DNA of 64,000 nt, from assembly GCA_954871525.1 (NCBI GenBank), contig OX940872.1, positions 9,695,180-9,759,179 of the forward strand, written 5' to 3'. Of the stretch, positions 24,601-34,299 are shown piece by piece (position 1 is the stretch's first letter; each line of letters opens with the position of its first letter). The translations under genes were made by a program, and so were the position numbers. A model generated the notes under the pieces. It did no database searches. It saw only the letters and a list, made by a program, of their open reading frames with translations, and was not told where the DNA came from. Source of the stretch: Parietaria judaica (Eukaryota > Streptophyta > Magnoliopsida > Rosales > Urticaceae).

Positions 24601-25969
24601 TATAGACTTCAATGAAGTCTTCTCGCCAGTGGTAAAGCATACATCAATAAGGGTTCTACTTTCGATGGTTGCGAAGTTCAACTGGGAGCTTGAACAGATG
24701 GATGTGAAGACAGCCTTCTTACATGGAGAACTCGAGGAGAATATCCTCATGCAACAACCCGAGGGGTTTGTGCAGAAGGGAAAGGAGGATTGGGTTTGCT
24801 CGTTGAAGAAGTCCTTGTACGGACTTAAGCAATCTCCTCGACAATGGTATAAGAGGTTTGACACATTCATGCAGAAGAATTCCTATCGGAGTAGCAGACA
24901 TGACAACTGTGTCTACTTCAAGGCGACAAGCAGCGGTGTGAGTATTTACTTACTCCTATATGTTGACGATATGCTCATCGTTTCCAGCAGTACTGGAGAA
25001 ATCAGGAAGCTTAAGGACTCATTGAAGTCAGAGTTCGAGATGAAGGACTTGGGGCCAGCGAGAAGGATTCTCGGCATGGATATCCGAAGAGACCGGGCGA
25101 GAGGCTACCTCAGCGTCTCGCAAACGGACTACTTCAGGAAGGTCGTTGAGAAGTTCCAAATGGAGAAGGCCAAGCCTTCGAAACAGCCCCTCGCACCTCA
25201 CTTCAAACTCTCTAATGAGTTAAGCCCGACGACAGAGGCTGAGGAGAAGAGGATGGGACTTGTGCCATACACAAGTGCCGTCGGAAGCCTCATGTACGGG
25301 ATGATCTGCACGAGACCAGATTTGGCCTATGCAGTAAGCTTGGTAAGCCGGTACATGGCTAACCCGGGGCAAGAGCACTGGAATGCCGTCAAATGGATCC
25401 TTCGATACTTGGCGGGCAGTTCCGACAAGGGCCTGATTTACTCCAGCGAGGAGACAAAGGAATCAGTGATACAAGGCTTCGTTGACTCAGATTATGCTGG
25501 AGACCTTGACAAGCGAAGGTCTCTCACCGGATACAACTTCAAGGTGTTCGGGAATTTAGTCAGCTGGAAGGCATCGCTTTAGCACATCGTGGCCTTATCA
25601 ACCACTGAGGCTGAATACGTGGCGATCACTGAGGCTGCAAAGGAAGGGCTCTGGCTGAAAGGGCTTCTCACAGAGCTAGGATTCGAGCAAAGGTCCTTCG
25701 ACCTTTACTGCGACAGCCAGTCCGCGATACACTTGTGTAAGAATCAGATGTATCACGAGAGGACCAAGCATATCGACATTAGGCTGCACTTCGTCAAGGA
25801 CATCGTAGAGTTGAATACGATGAAGGTTCTCAAGATCGGAACTGATGAGAACCCGGCGGACATGATCACTAAGGTGATTCCAGTCAGCAAGTTCGAACAG
25901 AGCTTGGTTCAGCTCGGGGTTGGTGATACCCAACCAGAGCCGAAGGATAAGGGTGACTCGAGCGCCTAA
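21674..25969 (+). pseudogene. Copia gag-pol polyprotein interrupted by four stop codons
   Basis: One frame of 1432 codons including the final stop, without a frameshift, encodes a Tnt1/Tork-type polyprotein. Visible parts are: gag (to about 22350); the zinc knuckle CYNCNKEGHFKRDC (22370-22411); the protease with DSG (22550-22558); the pre-integrase zinc region (LWHDRLGHVSEKG ... FCEHC, about 22938-23050); the integrase core (HSDLWGP, RTDNGLEY, NGLAERMN, so the D,D,E residues are present); the RT with FLHGELEENI and YVDD (24958-24969); and RNase H with DSDYAGD and CDSQSAIH. Stops lie at 21731-21733 (TAG), 23210-23212 (TGA), 24002-24004 (TGA) and 25580-25582 (TAG). Each could arise from a common codon by a single C-to-T or G-to-A change. 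The copy cannot make a full polyprotein. Confidence 0.93.
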
Positions 25970-26022
25970 GCTCGAGGACAGGGGCTACTTATCAATAAGT
26001 GACGATGACACAAGGTGGAGAT

Positions 26023-26685
26023 TGTTGATCACCCATCGGTGACACAAGATCATGTGTGTCACAGTCACTTAAAGATAAGGAGCCTATCGGGTGATGACAT
26101 TCAGTCACCATCCGGGGACGGTAAAGATGAGCCAACGGCTATATAAGCAAAGCTCGTAGAACGGTTAGAATATACAGCAAAGAGAGAGAGAATCAAGAAG
26201 AGAGAGTTCTTGAGAGACAGAACTTCTCAGGCGAGTCTGACGGTGGATACGACGACGAAGGTGACGACGGAGTACGGAGAGGGAAGGCTCGGGAACGACA
26301 GACAGAGGAGCACACTCTGGGGATCTGTCGGAGCTTCTTTGCGGCGTCAAAGGGGTTCGTTCGTACCGTGGTTCTGATCGCCGGCATTCTCGAGGTCTGG
26401 GCCATCTCCGATTACCGTGAAGAGCGCTGGTAGACGAAGGTCATCTCGACATCGGATAGCGTACGGTGGAGTCATCGGAGGGAGCTGAGGAAGAGTTCTG
26501 AGTTTGAGTTCAACGGGAAGATCATCTTCTGGAGAATATCTGGTCTTTTGTAACCGGTTGTGTAATTCAAACTTTATCGTGATCAATAAAGTGTTAGTCT
26601 TTGCCGTCCAATTCTATCGTGTTATTCCGCATTTGTTCGTGGTCATCGATATTTGTTATCGGGTTGCTGGGTGAAATCCCCAACA
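26023..26685 (+). repeat. 3' LTR of copia element 1
   Basis: Same length and ends as the 5' LTR. Differences are isolated substitutions, for example at about 26113, 26221, 26340, 26367, 26474 and 26536. No indel was noticed. Confidence 0.95.
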
Positions 26686-26690
26686 ATATA

Positions 26691-26746
26691 TATAGGCTTA
26701 TTTACACTTTTGGTGCTATTTTTAGATAATGTTACCGTAATTATTC

Positions 26747-26788
<42 letters not shown>

Positions 26789-28120
26789 TAAATAAAAGAA
26801 TGAGAGAAAGCAATGGAATTGATTGCAAAGGATAAATGCTTTTCTAATGAATAAATGTTAGAACACCACACTTGTGTTGCACATGATACCACGTCACTCT
26901 AAATGCATGCATGTCGGCCAAGAGATACGTCACTCATTTCAGTAAAAAAACCCTCGTTAATTTGTCTTTTAATTTTTACGAGGGTTAACAATCCGTTACT
27001 AGTAAAAAAAAATCATAGTTTTTTACTAATGTGCTAAGTCTTTCTTTCTCTAAAATGTGAACATGCCATTTGCAATCCTATTATTTTGTGCGTATTAGGC
27101 GTGTATATATGTAGCTATATGATTCATATTGTTGACGATATTCATTCTTCTTCTCTTTTTATTTATTTGTTTGTCCTTTTTCCATATTAATGATCACCCG
27201 ACCGACATGCTTTGTGATGCTGAAGAAAAAAACAACACATTGTAAACTAATTCAAAATCACTATTGAAATAATCCGTAATCTAATAATTATAAAGACGCG
27301 CTGATTCTAAAAACAATAAAATAAAATAAGAACAAGTTAAGCTTGTTATAAATAAATAAAATAATATTTCATAATTGAAGTTACAATTAAGTTCGTGAAA
27401 TCTCATGTTGAGTATACTTTACTTTGCGTGAAAAATGACATAAATTGAAATAAAATTTGCAGAATTGAGATATATATATACATATTATGAAGTTGAGATA
27501 ACTAAATTGACCGTTACATAAATTTTCTTTTATAGACGTCGATGAATACGCTCAAAATTGAGTGTTGAAGTGTCGCCGATCGGCTAAATTGCTGAGTTGT
27601 ATTGACCTTAATTGTGTATATCTGAAGTCCTCAACCACATAGAACAAGTGATAAATTAATCTTCTTAGTATATTCGGTTATCAAGTTGTGGTAATATTAA
27701 CTATATGACTAATGTCATAAATTCAAAATAACCATATTGCAAAAAAATAAAATAAAAAATCGTCTTGAGATAATACAGGAGTCATGTACAAAATCTAGTA
27801 TATATTATGATATTTCCTGCTATACTATAGTTAATGTTTGTAATAGTGAGTGAAACATATAATAGCCAAAAAATCCCCGATAGCTTATATGTTGTTTTTA
27901 ATGTGAAAAACGATTTTATGTCCAATATTTTTGAAATTTCAAGTCTTGAGCGTCTCATCATTTTTTGTGTAATTAGTTTTAGTGATTATGAGTGTAATTA
28001 GTTTTAGTGATTATGAAAAGAAGAAAAAAAATCACCAACTAATTCAGTTATAGAGAATTTGATTATTTTTTTTCCAAATTATTATCGACATTTTGCGGTT
28101 AATACGTGGGCTCTTTCTCA
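26691..28120. other. AT-rich intergenic DNA, no gene seen
   Basis: Contains a (TA)n tract near 26750-26778 followed by (AAAT)n, and a 27-base direct duplication near 27970-28015 (TGTAATTAGTTTTAGTGATT). No protein-like frame was found. Confidence 0.6.
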
Positions 28121-28126
28121 CATGCC

Positions 28127-28135
28127 TATATAAAC
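28127..28135 (+). promoter_or_regulatory. TATA box of the small HLH gene
   Basis: TATATAAAC lies 107 bases before the start codon, which predicts a leader of about 80 bases. The leader is rich in C and T (TCTTCCTCATTCCTCCTCTTC). Confidence 0.65.
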
Positions 28136-28241
28136 ACTAGCCTTTAACCAATTTATCCAAGCTACATTTATATTGCCACACTCCAAATAAATATAATAAT
28201 CTTATTATTTTCCATCTTCCTCATTCCTCCTCTTCACAAGA

Positions 28242-28535
28242 ATGAGGACAAGAACTTCTAACACTTCACCTTGGAAGAAAGGTGACTTGTTAATGAAGCA
28301 GCAAAGGAAGAAGAAACTCAAGTGTTCTTCGACGATCGGAAATTCCGAGGCCCCGAAAGAGAAAGCTGCGATGCTGAATAAGCTGAAGAAGCTCCAAAAG
28401 ATCGTCAGTCCGAGCCTCCATGGCGATGGTTTCATTAACCTCGACCTCTTGTATCATGAAACTGCGAGCCAAATCTTTCAGCTCGAAGAAACGTTGAACG
28501 TTCTCAAGAGGCTTTCCTCAACTTTTGGTGTGTAG
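28242..28535 (+). CDS. Atypical HLH protein (IBH1/PAR/UPBEAT-type, non-DNA-binding)
   Basis: A single exon encodes 97 residues. The N-terminal third is basic (WKKGDLLMKQQRKKKLK) but lacks the E-box-reading His/Glu/Arg pattern of a true bHLH basic region. Residues 41-55 (KAAMLNKLKKLQKIV) form helix 1, residues 56-65 the loop, and residues 66-91 (LDLLYHETASQIFQLEETL, then NVLKRL) helix 2. The pattern K..LQK.V..(loop)..LL.ETA..I..L...L.VLK.L is that of plant HLH proteins that dimerise with other bHLH factors and block or modulate them. It has its own TATA box and no neighbour to share transcription with. I cannot assign a specific orthologue. Frames on the opposite strand here are shadows of this gene. 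Confidence 0.7.
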   Translation: MRTRTSNTSPWKKGDLLMKQQRKKKLKCSSTIGNSEAPKEKAAMLNKLKKLQKIVSPSLHGDGFINLDLLYHETASQIFQLEETLNVLKRLSSTFGV

Positions 28536-28547
28536 GCAGGTGTAATC

Positions 28548-28553
28548 TATATA

Positions 28554-28597
<44 letters not shown>
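28548..28597. repeat. (TA)n microsatellite, 3' of the small HLH gene
   Basis: A run of alternating T and A, interrupted once by G, just after the stop codon. It probably lies within or beside the 3' untranslated region. Confidence 0.9.
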
Positions 28598-28598
<1 letters not shown>

Positions 28599-29039
28599 AA
28601 AGATGTAAGAAGGGGTACGATGACTCAAGCTCCATGGCCTTAATAAATTAATAAATTTGAGATTGAGAGAATCTCATGATGTTCTTCAGTAGTACTCAAT
28701 TATTATTTTTTAAGTTTTTTAGCCGATAGGAGTCAGGATCATTGAATCGTGACCTCTATCCCGATTATATAAAAAAGATCCTCACTTATAACGGAGGAAT
28801 ACTTTGATAACAACAAATACGTACGAGACTTAAAGCATAATCAAAACTATGTTTCATTCATCAAAATAAACATCAACTAAAAATGCAAAAAAGTCAATAT
28901 GATATAGCACAAAAGCAAACTACATGTATCTCACACGGCATCTCACACGGCGCTCATTCTCTCTAATCTAAATAAACATTGTATATACTTAAAAGATAGC
29001 TAGAGTTCATACAGCACCTTCATTCGCCAATACGTCTGC

Positions 29040-29720
29040 CACTTTGTTACCTTGTCTATAACAGTGCGCCGTGGCTGGATATAAACATGTTGCGGCATGA
29101 TATAAACGTGCCGCGGAAGGATATAAACATGCCGCGACGAGTTCACTAAGTATATATAGCCGCAGCGCAAAATTCACACGCCGCGGCTATGTGAGGACTC
29201 GAGGCAGACATACGCCGCGGCATGACATATTACGCCACGGCAAGTGTATCATTCCAGGATACTTGTGTGAAATGGATTGAGTTTGGGGACTGTATAGAGA
29301 AATAAGTTTAAGAAAACTCTAAATTAAATATATAAAATGGCAGATCTGTGATATCCGCTGCGGCTTACGATCACGATAGCGCAACAAAAACTGTCCAACG
29401 ATATAAACAAATGTCGTCGTAACTCTTGCCGCGACAAGAAAATTTCAGCTGTGGCGTAACATGCTCAACATTATACACAGGCTACGGGTTGATTATTGTT
29501 CAGTTTTAGCCGCGGCTAGAACACACCTGCAACGGCTTACAACGTTTACGCCGTGGCAGTAGTAATATACACCGCGCCGAACCGTGCTTTAAATTTAACA
29601 GAAGCTACGGGTTTTGAAGTGTAGTTTTTGCAGCGGCTTGTACTTATCAGCCGCAGCGGATATGATTTTCGACGACACTATTTTGTGTCGTTCAATGTAT
29701 GGCCGCGTCGTTTTTGTAAA
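29040..29720. repeat. Array of degenerate GCCGCGGC palindromes
   Basis: About 20 copies of a palindromic motif close to GCCGCGGC occur in some 680 bases of otherwise AT-rich DNA. Variants include CGCCGTGGC, TTGCGGCA, GCCGCGG, CGCCGCGGCT, CGCCGCGGCA, CGCCACGGCA, AGCCGCGGCTA, GCAGCGGCT and AGCCGCAGCGG. The first copies are spaced by GGATATAAACATG-type linkers. Short degenerate arrays like this are typical of the subterminal regions of some DNA transposons, where transposase binds. I saw no CACTA terminus or terminal repeat, so the element is not identified. Transposon-type coding remnants follow at 30.0-32.2 kb. Confidence 0.65.
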
Positions 29721-30009
29721 GTTCCTCGGCGTATTCTATTATTTTCAACATTAATTTTTTTTATTTTATGTTTAGGTGTAATAATTAACAAATACATTTA
29801 AATAAACAACTAAGTAGAGAAACAAAATATGAAAACATAATAATATAAAACGAAATAGAAAAACCAATTTTTTTCTACAAAAACTAATTAACAGTAATAA
29901 ATTGTTCAACTTAATTCAAATAACAACATAATTATAAATAATTATTTAACTTAAAAAATAAACCAACCATTTGTTTAAACATGATTTAAAACATAAAAAA
30001 AAAAAAACA

Positions 30010-30138
30010 CAGTTTGAAGTAGGATACGGATTTGGTGGCTGGAAGTTCGGATCTTGAGCCATCCGGTAGTTGCGTTCGTAGCTCATGTAGTCGTACATTG
30101 CACGCTCATTGTGAGCCATAAACGCCCTCATAGGAATG
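30010..30138 (-). pseudogene. Downstream half of a transposon-type ORF split by an LTR element
   Basis: Read on the minus strand, this is the continuation (MRAFMAHNERAMYDYMSYE, then RNYRMAQDPNFQ) of the reading frame at 31738-31840. The two halves are separated exactly by the 1.6-kb LTR element and its GAATG target duplication, and the frame is continuous across the duplication. Function unknown; it belongs with the plant transposon-type protein fragment upstream. Confidence 0.6.
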
Positions 30139-30497
30139 TGGTGTAGATCCTCTCTATAGGAAAAACGATGAACACGCATTTGCAAGCTAAAGCTCGACTT
30201 CTTTTCTCATTCAAAATGTCAACTACCCTTTTACTCTTTGAATTACACATATATAGAAAATATCAGATCTCATGCTTCCCTGAAATACCTCACGTCTAAT
30301 ACTAACAAAATATTATACTAAAATAAACTTCAAATAAAGCCCACGATTGATGCTCTGATTATCAATCAGGCTTAAAGGCTTGATTTGATAAAACAATAAA
30401 TAATAAAATCAAAATATATGAATAAGGAAGTTATGGAGATTGAGAGGAATTTGGTTTTAATTTGCATTCTCCATGAAAATAAAGTACGTTTGCATCA
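30139..30497 (-). repeat. 3' LTR of the non-autonomous element
   Basis: Nearly the same as 31367-31732, with a few substitutions and a short deletion (a CTAAAAA-like segment before CATGCTTCCC is missing here). Ends are TG...CA on the minus strand. Confidence 0.92.
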
Positions 30498-31352
30498 TTC
30501 TCCCATGCTGAAAAAAATTCGTCCTCGAATTTCGACTGTCGACGTGCATGTGTCGGGATTCCGCTGCCATCGTCACGCTTATGTCGACGCCAAAGCAGCT
30601 GCTGTAAAAAAACCTTTTCAGATCTGAACCGTCTCGCATGATATCTTTGTGTCACGCCTCTCCGCTGTTGCATCATTCTCGATCCTGGTTTACAGAGACC
30701 TGAATGGATCGGCATCCATATGTCGACAATCAAACTGTTTCCGCAATTAGTTTTCTTTGACATACATGTTGTTGTGGGGGTTGTTGTAGCAAGAACCGTT
30801 GTTGTGGGAGCTGTTATAGAATAAATAACGTCTGTGCAGATTATTGTAGTAACCTTGATCGATTGGACCTCGCAAAAAACGAGAGCTACGCTCACGTCAT
30901 CATCACAATTTTCTTCGTTGTATTCATCGTACACGGGCTCATCGTTAACTGTGTCGGCGTACTCCGATTCGTCGTCGGTAAACTCGCCATATTCATCGTA
31001 CACGGGCTCACCATAGACGGTGTCGGCGTCCTCCGCCTCCTCGTCGGCAAGCTCGTCGTACTTTGGGGTATCCACCGTAAATGCCGACTCCCACCGGTTT
31101 TCCGAAACTTTTTCACGCGGATTCTCCACGTGTTTATAGCCGGCAAAATTCCTACCAAACGGAGTTTCACGGCCATCTTCGGTGTCGGATCTGCCTCTGT
31201 GGTTTTGTTGAGCCACCGGATCCTACAACAGTGCAGCTACCTGGCGCGTGAGCAATTCCACATGAGCGCGTAATCCTGCGTTGTTGTCACGTCTTCTACG
31301 GAAGCATCTCGAACGGCCCGTTTCTTCAGCGCCATCTGCGCAGAAACGGTTG
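30498..31352 (-). pseudogene. Truncated gag-like internal region of the non-autonomous element
   Basis: The minus strand carries a long frame starting near 31216. Just upstream is a segment reading LLTRQVAALL, as in Ty3/gypsy gag N-termini, cut off by a stop. The frame continues with an acidic stretch of two imperfect repeats (YGEPVYDEYGEF and NDEPVYDEYNEEN, each next to a DADTV/YADTV segment), resembling the linker after gag in some plant gypsy elements. The zinc knuckle and all of pol are missing. I read it as a deletion derivative of a Ty3/gypsy element. Confidence 0.6.
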
Positions 31353-31366
31353 GCTCTGATACCAAT

Positions 31367-31732
31367 TGGTGTAGATCCGCTCTATAGGAAAAACGATGAA
31401 CACGGATTTGCAAGCTAAAGCTCGACTTCTTTTCTCATTCAAAATGTCAACTACCCTTTTACTCTTTGAATTACACATATATAGAAAATATCAGATCTCT
31501 AAAAACATGCTTCCCTTAAATACCTCACGTCTAATACTAACAAAATATTATACTAAAATAAACTTCAAATAAAGCCCACGATTGATGCTCGGATTATCAA
31601 TCAGGCTTAAAGGCTTGATTTGATAAAACAATAAATAATAAAATCAAAATATATGAATAAGGAAGTTATGGAGATTGAGAGGAATTTGGTTTTAATTTGC
31701 ATTCTCCATGCAAATAAAGTACGTTTGCATCA
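31367..31732 (-). repeat. 5' LTR of the non-autonomous element
   Basis: Direct repeat of 30139-30497. Next to the tRNA-Met primer binding site at 31353-31364, which fixes the element's orientation as minus strand. Confidence 0.92.
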
Positions 31733-31737
31733 GAATG

Positions 31738-32150
31738 TCGCCAGCACACACATTTGAAGCGAGCCTAAGTGCCGCTTCACGCCTCGATGCCTTCAAACCG
31801 ATATTTTTAAACTCGATGTTAAGGGGATGCTTCTTGACCTAAAACATCAAATTCAATCTAGGTTAGTATCAATAAAATAATAACATACAAATTAAGCAAA
31901 TGATAGTATAATATTATATAACACATACCCCAACATTCACGCAAAGAGTTGTAATAAGGTGGGGAACCCAAATCGCTCTTCCCAGTATCGTATTTGACGT
32001 GGGTCATATGGTGAAAGATCTCACGACCGACATCGATCTTCAACATCTTCACGTCAGCATAAATAAGCTTCAGAAAATCAAATTGTAGCTCTGTGAAGCG
32101 AAGATGCGGGTTAAGATTGTGTCCGAAAAAATACATCCAAACCTTCCCGA
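31738..32150 (-). pseudogene. Plant transposon-type protein fragment (split by LTR insertion)
   Basis: On the minus strand about 31940-32150 reads KIGKVWMYFFGHNLNPHLRF, TELQFDFLKLIYADVKMLKI and DVGREIFHHMTHV. The pattern (WM.FF..NL.P......T......LIYA.....I.VGR.I...) fits the so-called putative plant transposon protein domain found in degenerate repeat proteins of many plants. A second block (VKKHPLNIEFKNIGLKASRR, then EAALRLASNVCAGD) at 31738-31840 follows a possible splice acceptor. Its frame continues at 30010-30138 beyond the nested LTR element. Frameshifts occur upstream near 32180. The host element's ends are unknown. Confidence 0.55.
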
Positions 32151-32239
32151 TCTTAACAATTGACTCTTCTAAAGGCGCTTTTCCCCAGCTTTTAGAATGC
32201 GAACGATCGCATGGACGACGTCGTTAGTATGGAAAGAAA

Positions 32240-32350
32240 AAACTGGTCAACTCCCCAAAATTTAGTTTAAGTACTTTTGCCACCACTTTTCGACTTTGGG
32301 TACACGAGGGGTTCTTTGACCAATGTTTGAGTATTTTTGCCATCATTAAT
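32240..32350. repeat. Single arm of a foldback element
   Basis: GTCAACTCCCC, TTTTGCCACCACTTTTCGACTT, GTACACGAGG and TATTTTTGCCATCATTAA closely match the right arm of the foldback element at 60178-60480. No matching left arm is seen here, so this is a solo arm or deletion derivative. Confidence 0.7.
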
Positions 32351-32564
32351 AAAATATATAATTTGTGCGGTTTGATCGGAAGGCCTATTAAAAATAGTAT
32401 ATATATTATATATAAAATTATATATTTGTATGTCACTATGGGCCCTCGGGTTGACGTTTTGGGTTCGATAAACTCAATCCGAGACACGGGTTAAAAATAA
32501 ATCTACTCGAGAGCGGACCAGAAAAGTAAACTTTTGAATGGGCCAATGAATTGAGCCCGGGAAA

Positions 32565-32755
32565 GATCCTAAAAAGTCGACTTAAGATAAATTTGAAAAG
32601 CTTAAACCGAGATTGGTATGAAAAATCACCCGAGACATGTGTAAAAAAGTCAACCCAAGACCGGTTTAAAAAATTCATCCCGATACCGGATCTAAAAAGA
32701 TCAACCCGATATCGATCCATAAAAATCAACTCGAGACATGGCTATGAAAAAGGCA
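32565..32755. repeat. Degenerate tandem repeat, period about 26 bases
   Basis: Seven or so units each start with AAAAA and carry GTCAACCC/ATCACCC/TTCATCCC, then GAGAC or GATACC and a GG/GATC end. Variation between units is high and no protein is evident. The tract adjoins a (TA)n run at 32796-32839 that hosts the next MULE. Confidence 0.65.
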
Positions 32756-32791
32756 CATATGATAATCAAAGTTACTTATTGCTAGATATAC

Positions 32792-32841
<50 letters not shown>

Positions 32842-33573
32842 AAACTCGAAAAATAGTCCCCCCAAAATCAAGTTCTACCCCTTTTATAAATCTAAAAATT
32901 TATTCCTCAACTCATTTTTAACCACATTTTTGACAAAAATACCCTTTTGTTTTACCCTCAATTTTCACTCATTCTCTCGTTCTCTCTAACTTGCTCTCTC
33001 TTTCTCTCTATCTGATTTTCCTATCGCGTCGACTTCCAGAGCTTCGAAACCCGAAGCTTTCCACAACCTCCTTTGCCCAACCCTCTCTTGCGACGATCTC
33101 TTTCCCCTCACCTAGAGCTTAACCTGAAGAGCACGCCGACGAGCTCTTCGAAACCTTGAAGGTCTGAACCCACGCGAGCTCAAGTCACGCTCTCCCTCTC
33201 TTTTCATCGAACCCATAACTGATTTACTTTTTGAAGTGATTTTTAGGCTTGTTGTTTGGGTTTTTCTTGGATTTCTAGGGTTAGTGTTCAATTTCCTCCC
33301 CAATATTCACAATTTCGGTTTGGTTAAACTCAGAGCATCCTAGTTTATCTTAGGGTTTGGTTGAAGTTTTTATTTTTTTGCTTCTGATGTCGATTTTGGA
33401 ACCCCAAATAGTGTTCTTAGAGTATGCATTTTGTAAGCATTTACATTTTGAAGCTATTGATTTCGGGTTTGAGTTTGTTTAGGGTGTGATATTGATTTCG
33501 GTTTTAATTTTGGGTATTAGCTTAGGGTTTAACTTCGGGTATTGTTTTTTCACTGTTCTTCTTTATTGTAGGT

Positions 33574-33990
33574 ATGAATTATGTTGCTGGAGAAGATACT
33601 TGGGGCAATACCCGAGTGTGGTTCCCTTCACGGACTTGGTTGGCCGGAATGATTGATAATTTTGAGGAATTTGGTGTGTTGGATCAAGTGGAGAAATCGC
33701 TGTTCCGCAACATTGTTAACCATGTCCATCCCCCGTGTCCAAAGGGTTTGGTCCACCAAATCTTACTCCACCAAATTTCGAGCATTGGAACCTCGGACGA
33801 GATTCGGTTCAACTTCTTTAATTTCATTTGCAAGTTCGGCGCTCGGGAGTTTGAAGATATTACGGGCCTGAAATTTTATGCGGACTTCGAGTTCTATCCG
33901 CAAGCGTCGATAAGGGATATTCTGAGGGAGAAAATCATGATGTACTACGATCTTCAAGAATCCCTTGGTGAGGAGGTTTTATCTCCCTAA
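33574..33990 (+). pseudogene. DUF1985-domain fragment (Ulp1-MULE-associated)
   Basis: The frame reads FEEFGVLDQVEKSLFRNIV, then LVHQILLHQI, FNFFNFICKFGAREFEDITG and LKF. This is the DUF1985 pattern: SLFRN..., LVHQ(L)LL..., a run ending in the F..REF..ITGL signature. The domain occurs in plant proteins linked to Ulp1-like SUMO-protease modules carried by Mutator-like elements; its biochemical role is unknown. It stops at 33988-33990. The following part of the domain resumes in another frame after a gap, so it is broken. An acceptor-like TTGTAG just before 33573 suggests it began as an exon. Confidence 0.7.
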
Positions 33991-34049
33991 ACCAAATTTT
34001 CAACAGCCCTATTTCTTCTAACGGAGGGTATATTGCTTGCTAGCAAGAG

Positions 34050-34290
34050 GAAAAAAAGTACGCGCCGGAAACACATTTCGTTACTTCAGAAGATTTGTTG
34101 ACCCGACCGTGGGGCAATATCGTGTGGAAACAAACATCCGATTTCATTCGGAAGTTTGATTGGGCGGCTCGCGTCCAAAAATATCGGGAGAAGAACCCGA
34201 AATCAACACAATTTCCGAACTATACTTTCGAAGGCTATGACATGCCATTACTTAAGTGGGCTTTAAGGGTGCTACCGGAGTGCATCGATT
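34050..34290 (+). pseudogene. Second part of the DUF1985-type fragment
   Basis: The sequence reads KKYAPETHFVTSEDLLTRPW, GNIVWKQTSDFIRKFDW, then YTFEGYDMPLLKWALRVLPE. The PWG...W......I and G...L..W....IP-like ending matches the C-terminal half of DUF1985-type regions. The frame differs from 33574-33990. Downstream (34300-34500) is simple-repeat-like and non-coding. Confidence 0.6.
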
Positions 34291-34299
34291 TCACCATTG

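Larger units (their letters stand above)
20854..26685 (+). mobile_element. Complete Ty1/copia LTR retrotransposon (Tork/Tnt1-like)
   Basis: This is a full element of 5832 bases. The two 663-base LTRs begin TGTTGATCAC and end CCCCAACA. A 5-base target duplication, ATATA, flanks it (20849-20853 and 26686-26690), within a (TA)n tract. Next to the 5' LTR is a primer binding site matching initiator tRNA-Met (TGGTATCAGAGC, 21519-21530). A purine-rich tract (AAGGTGGAGA) precedes the 3' LTR. The single gag-pol frame runs in copia order: gag, protease, integrase, RT, RNase H. The LTRs differ at only about 11 positions by eye, so insertion was recent. Four in-frame stops inactivate this copy. Confidence 0.95.
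30139..31732 (-). mobile_element. Non-autonomous LTR retrotransposon (TRIM/TR-GAG-like), nested
   Basis: Direct repeats at 30139-30497 and 31367-31732 (359 and 366 bases) are LTRs. On the minus strand they start TGATGCAAACG and end GATCTACACCA. The primer binding site TGGTATCAGAGC is the reverse complement of 31353-31364, two bases inside the 5' LTR. A purine tract (GCATGGGAGAA) precedes the 3' LTR at 30498-30508. The target duplication GAATG is present at 30134-30138 and 31733-31737. The internal region is only about 870 bases and holds a gag-like remnant but no protease, RT or integrase, so the element depends on proteins from others. It is inserted inside an older transposon-type ORF. Confidence 0.92.

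Noticed and set aside
24325..24870. 181-codon minus-strand frame inside copia element 1
   Set aside because: Shadow of the RT-coding strand; GC-rich retrotransposon DNA gives long antisense frames.
29040..29720. CACTA (En/Spm) transposon end
   Set aside because: The palindrome array fits subterminal repeats in style, but no CACTA-type terminus or 3-base target duplication was found.
30431..31216. 261-codon minus-strand frame as a host gene
   Set aside because: It lies inside the LTR element and runs into its 3' LTR; the acidic repeats are retroelement-like.
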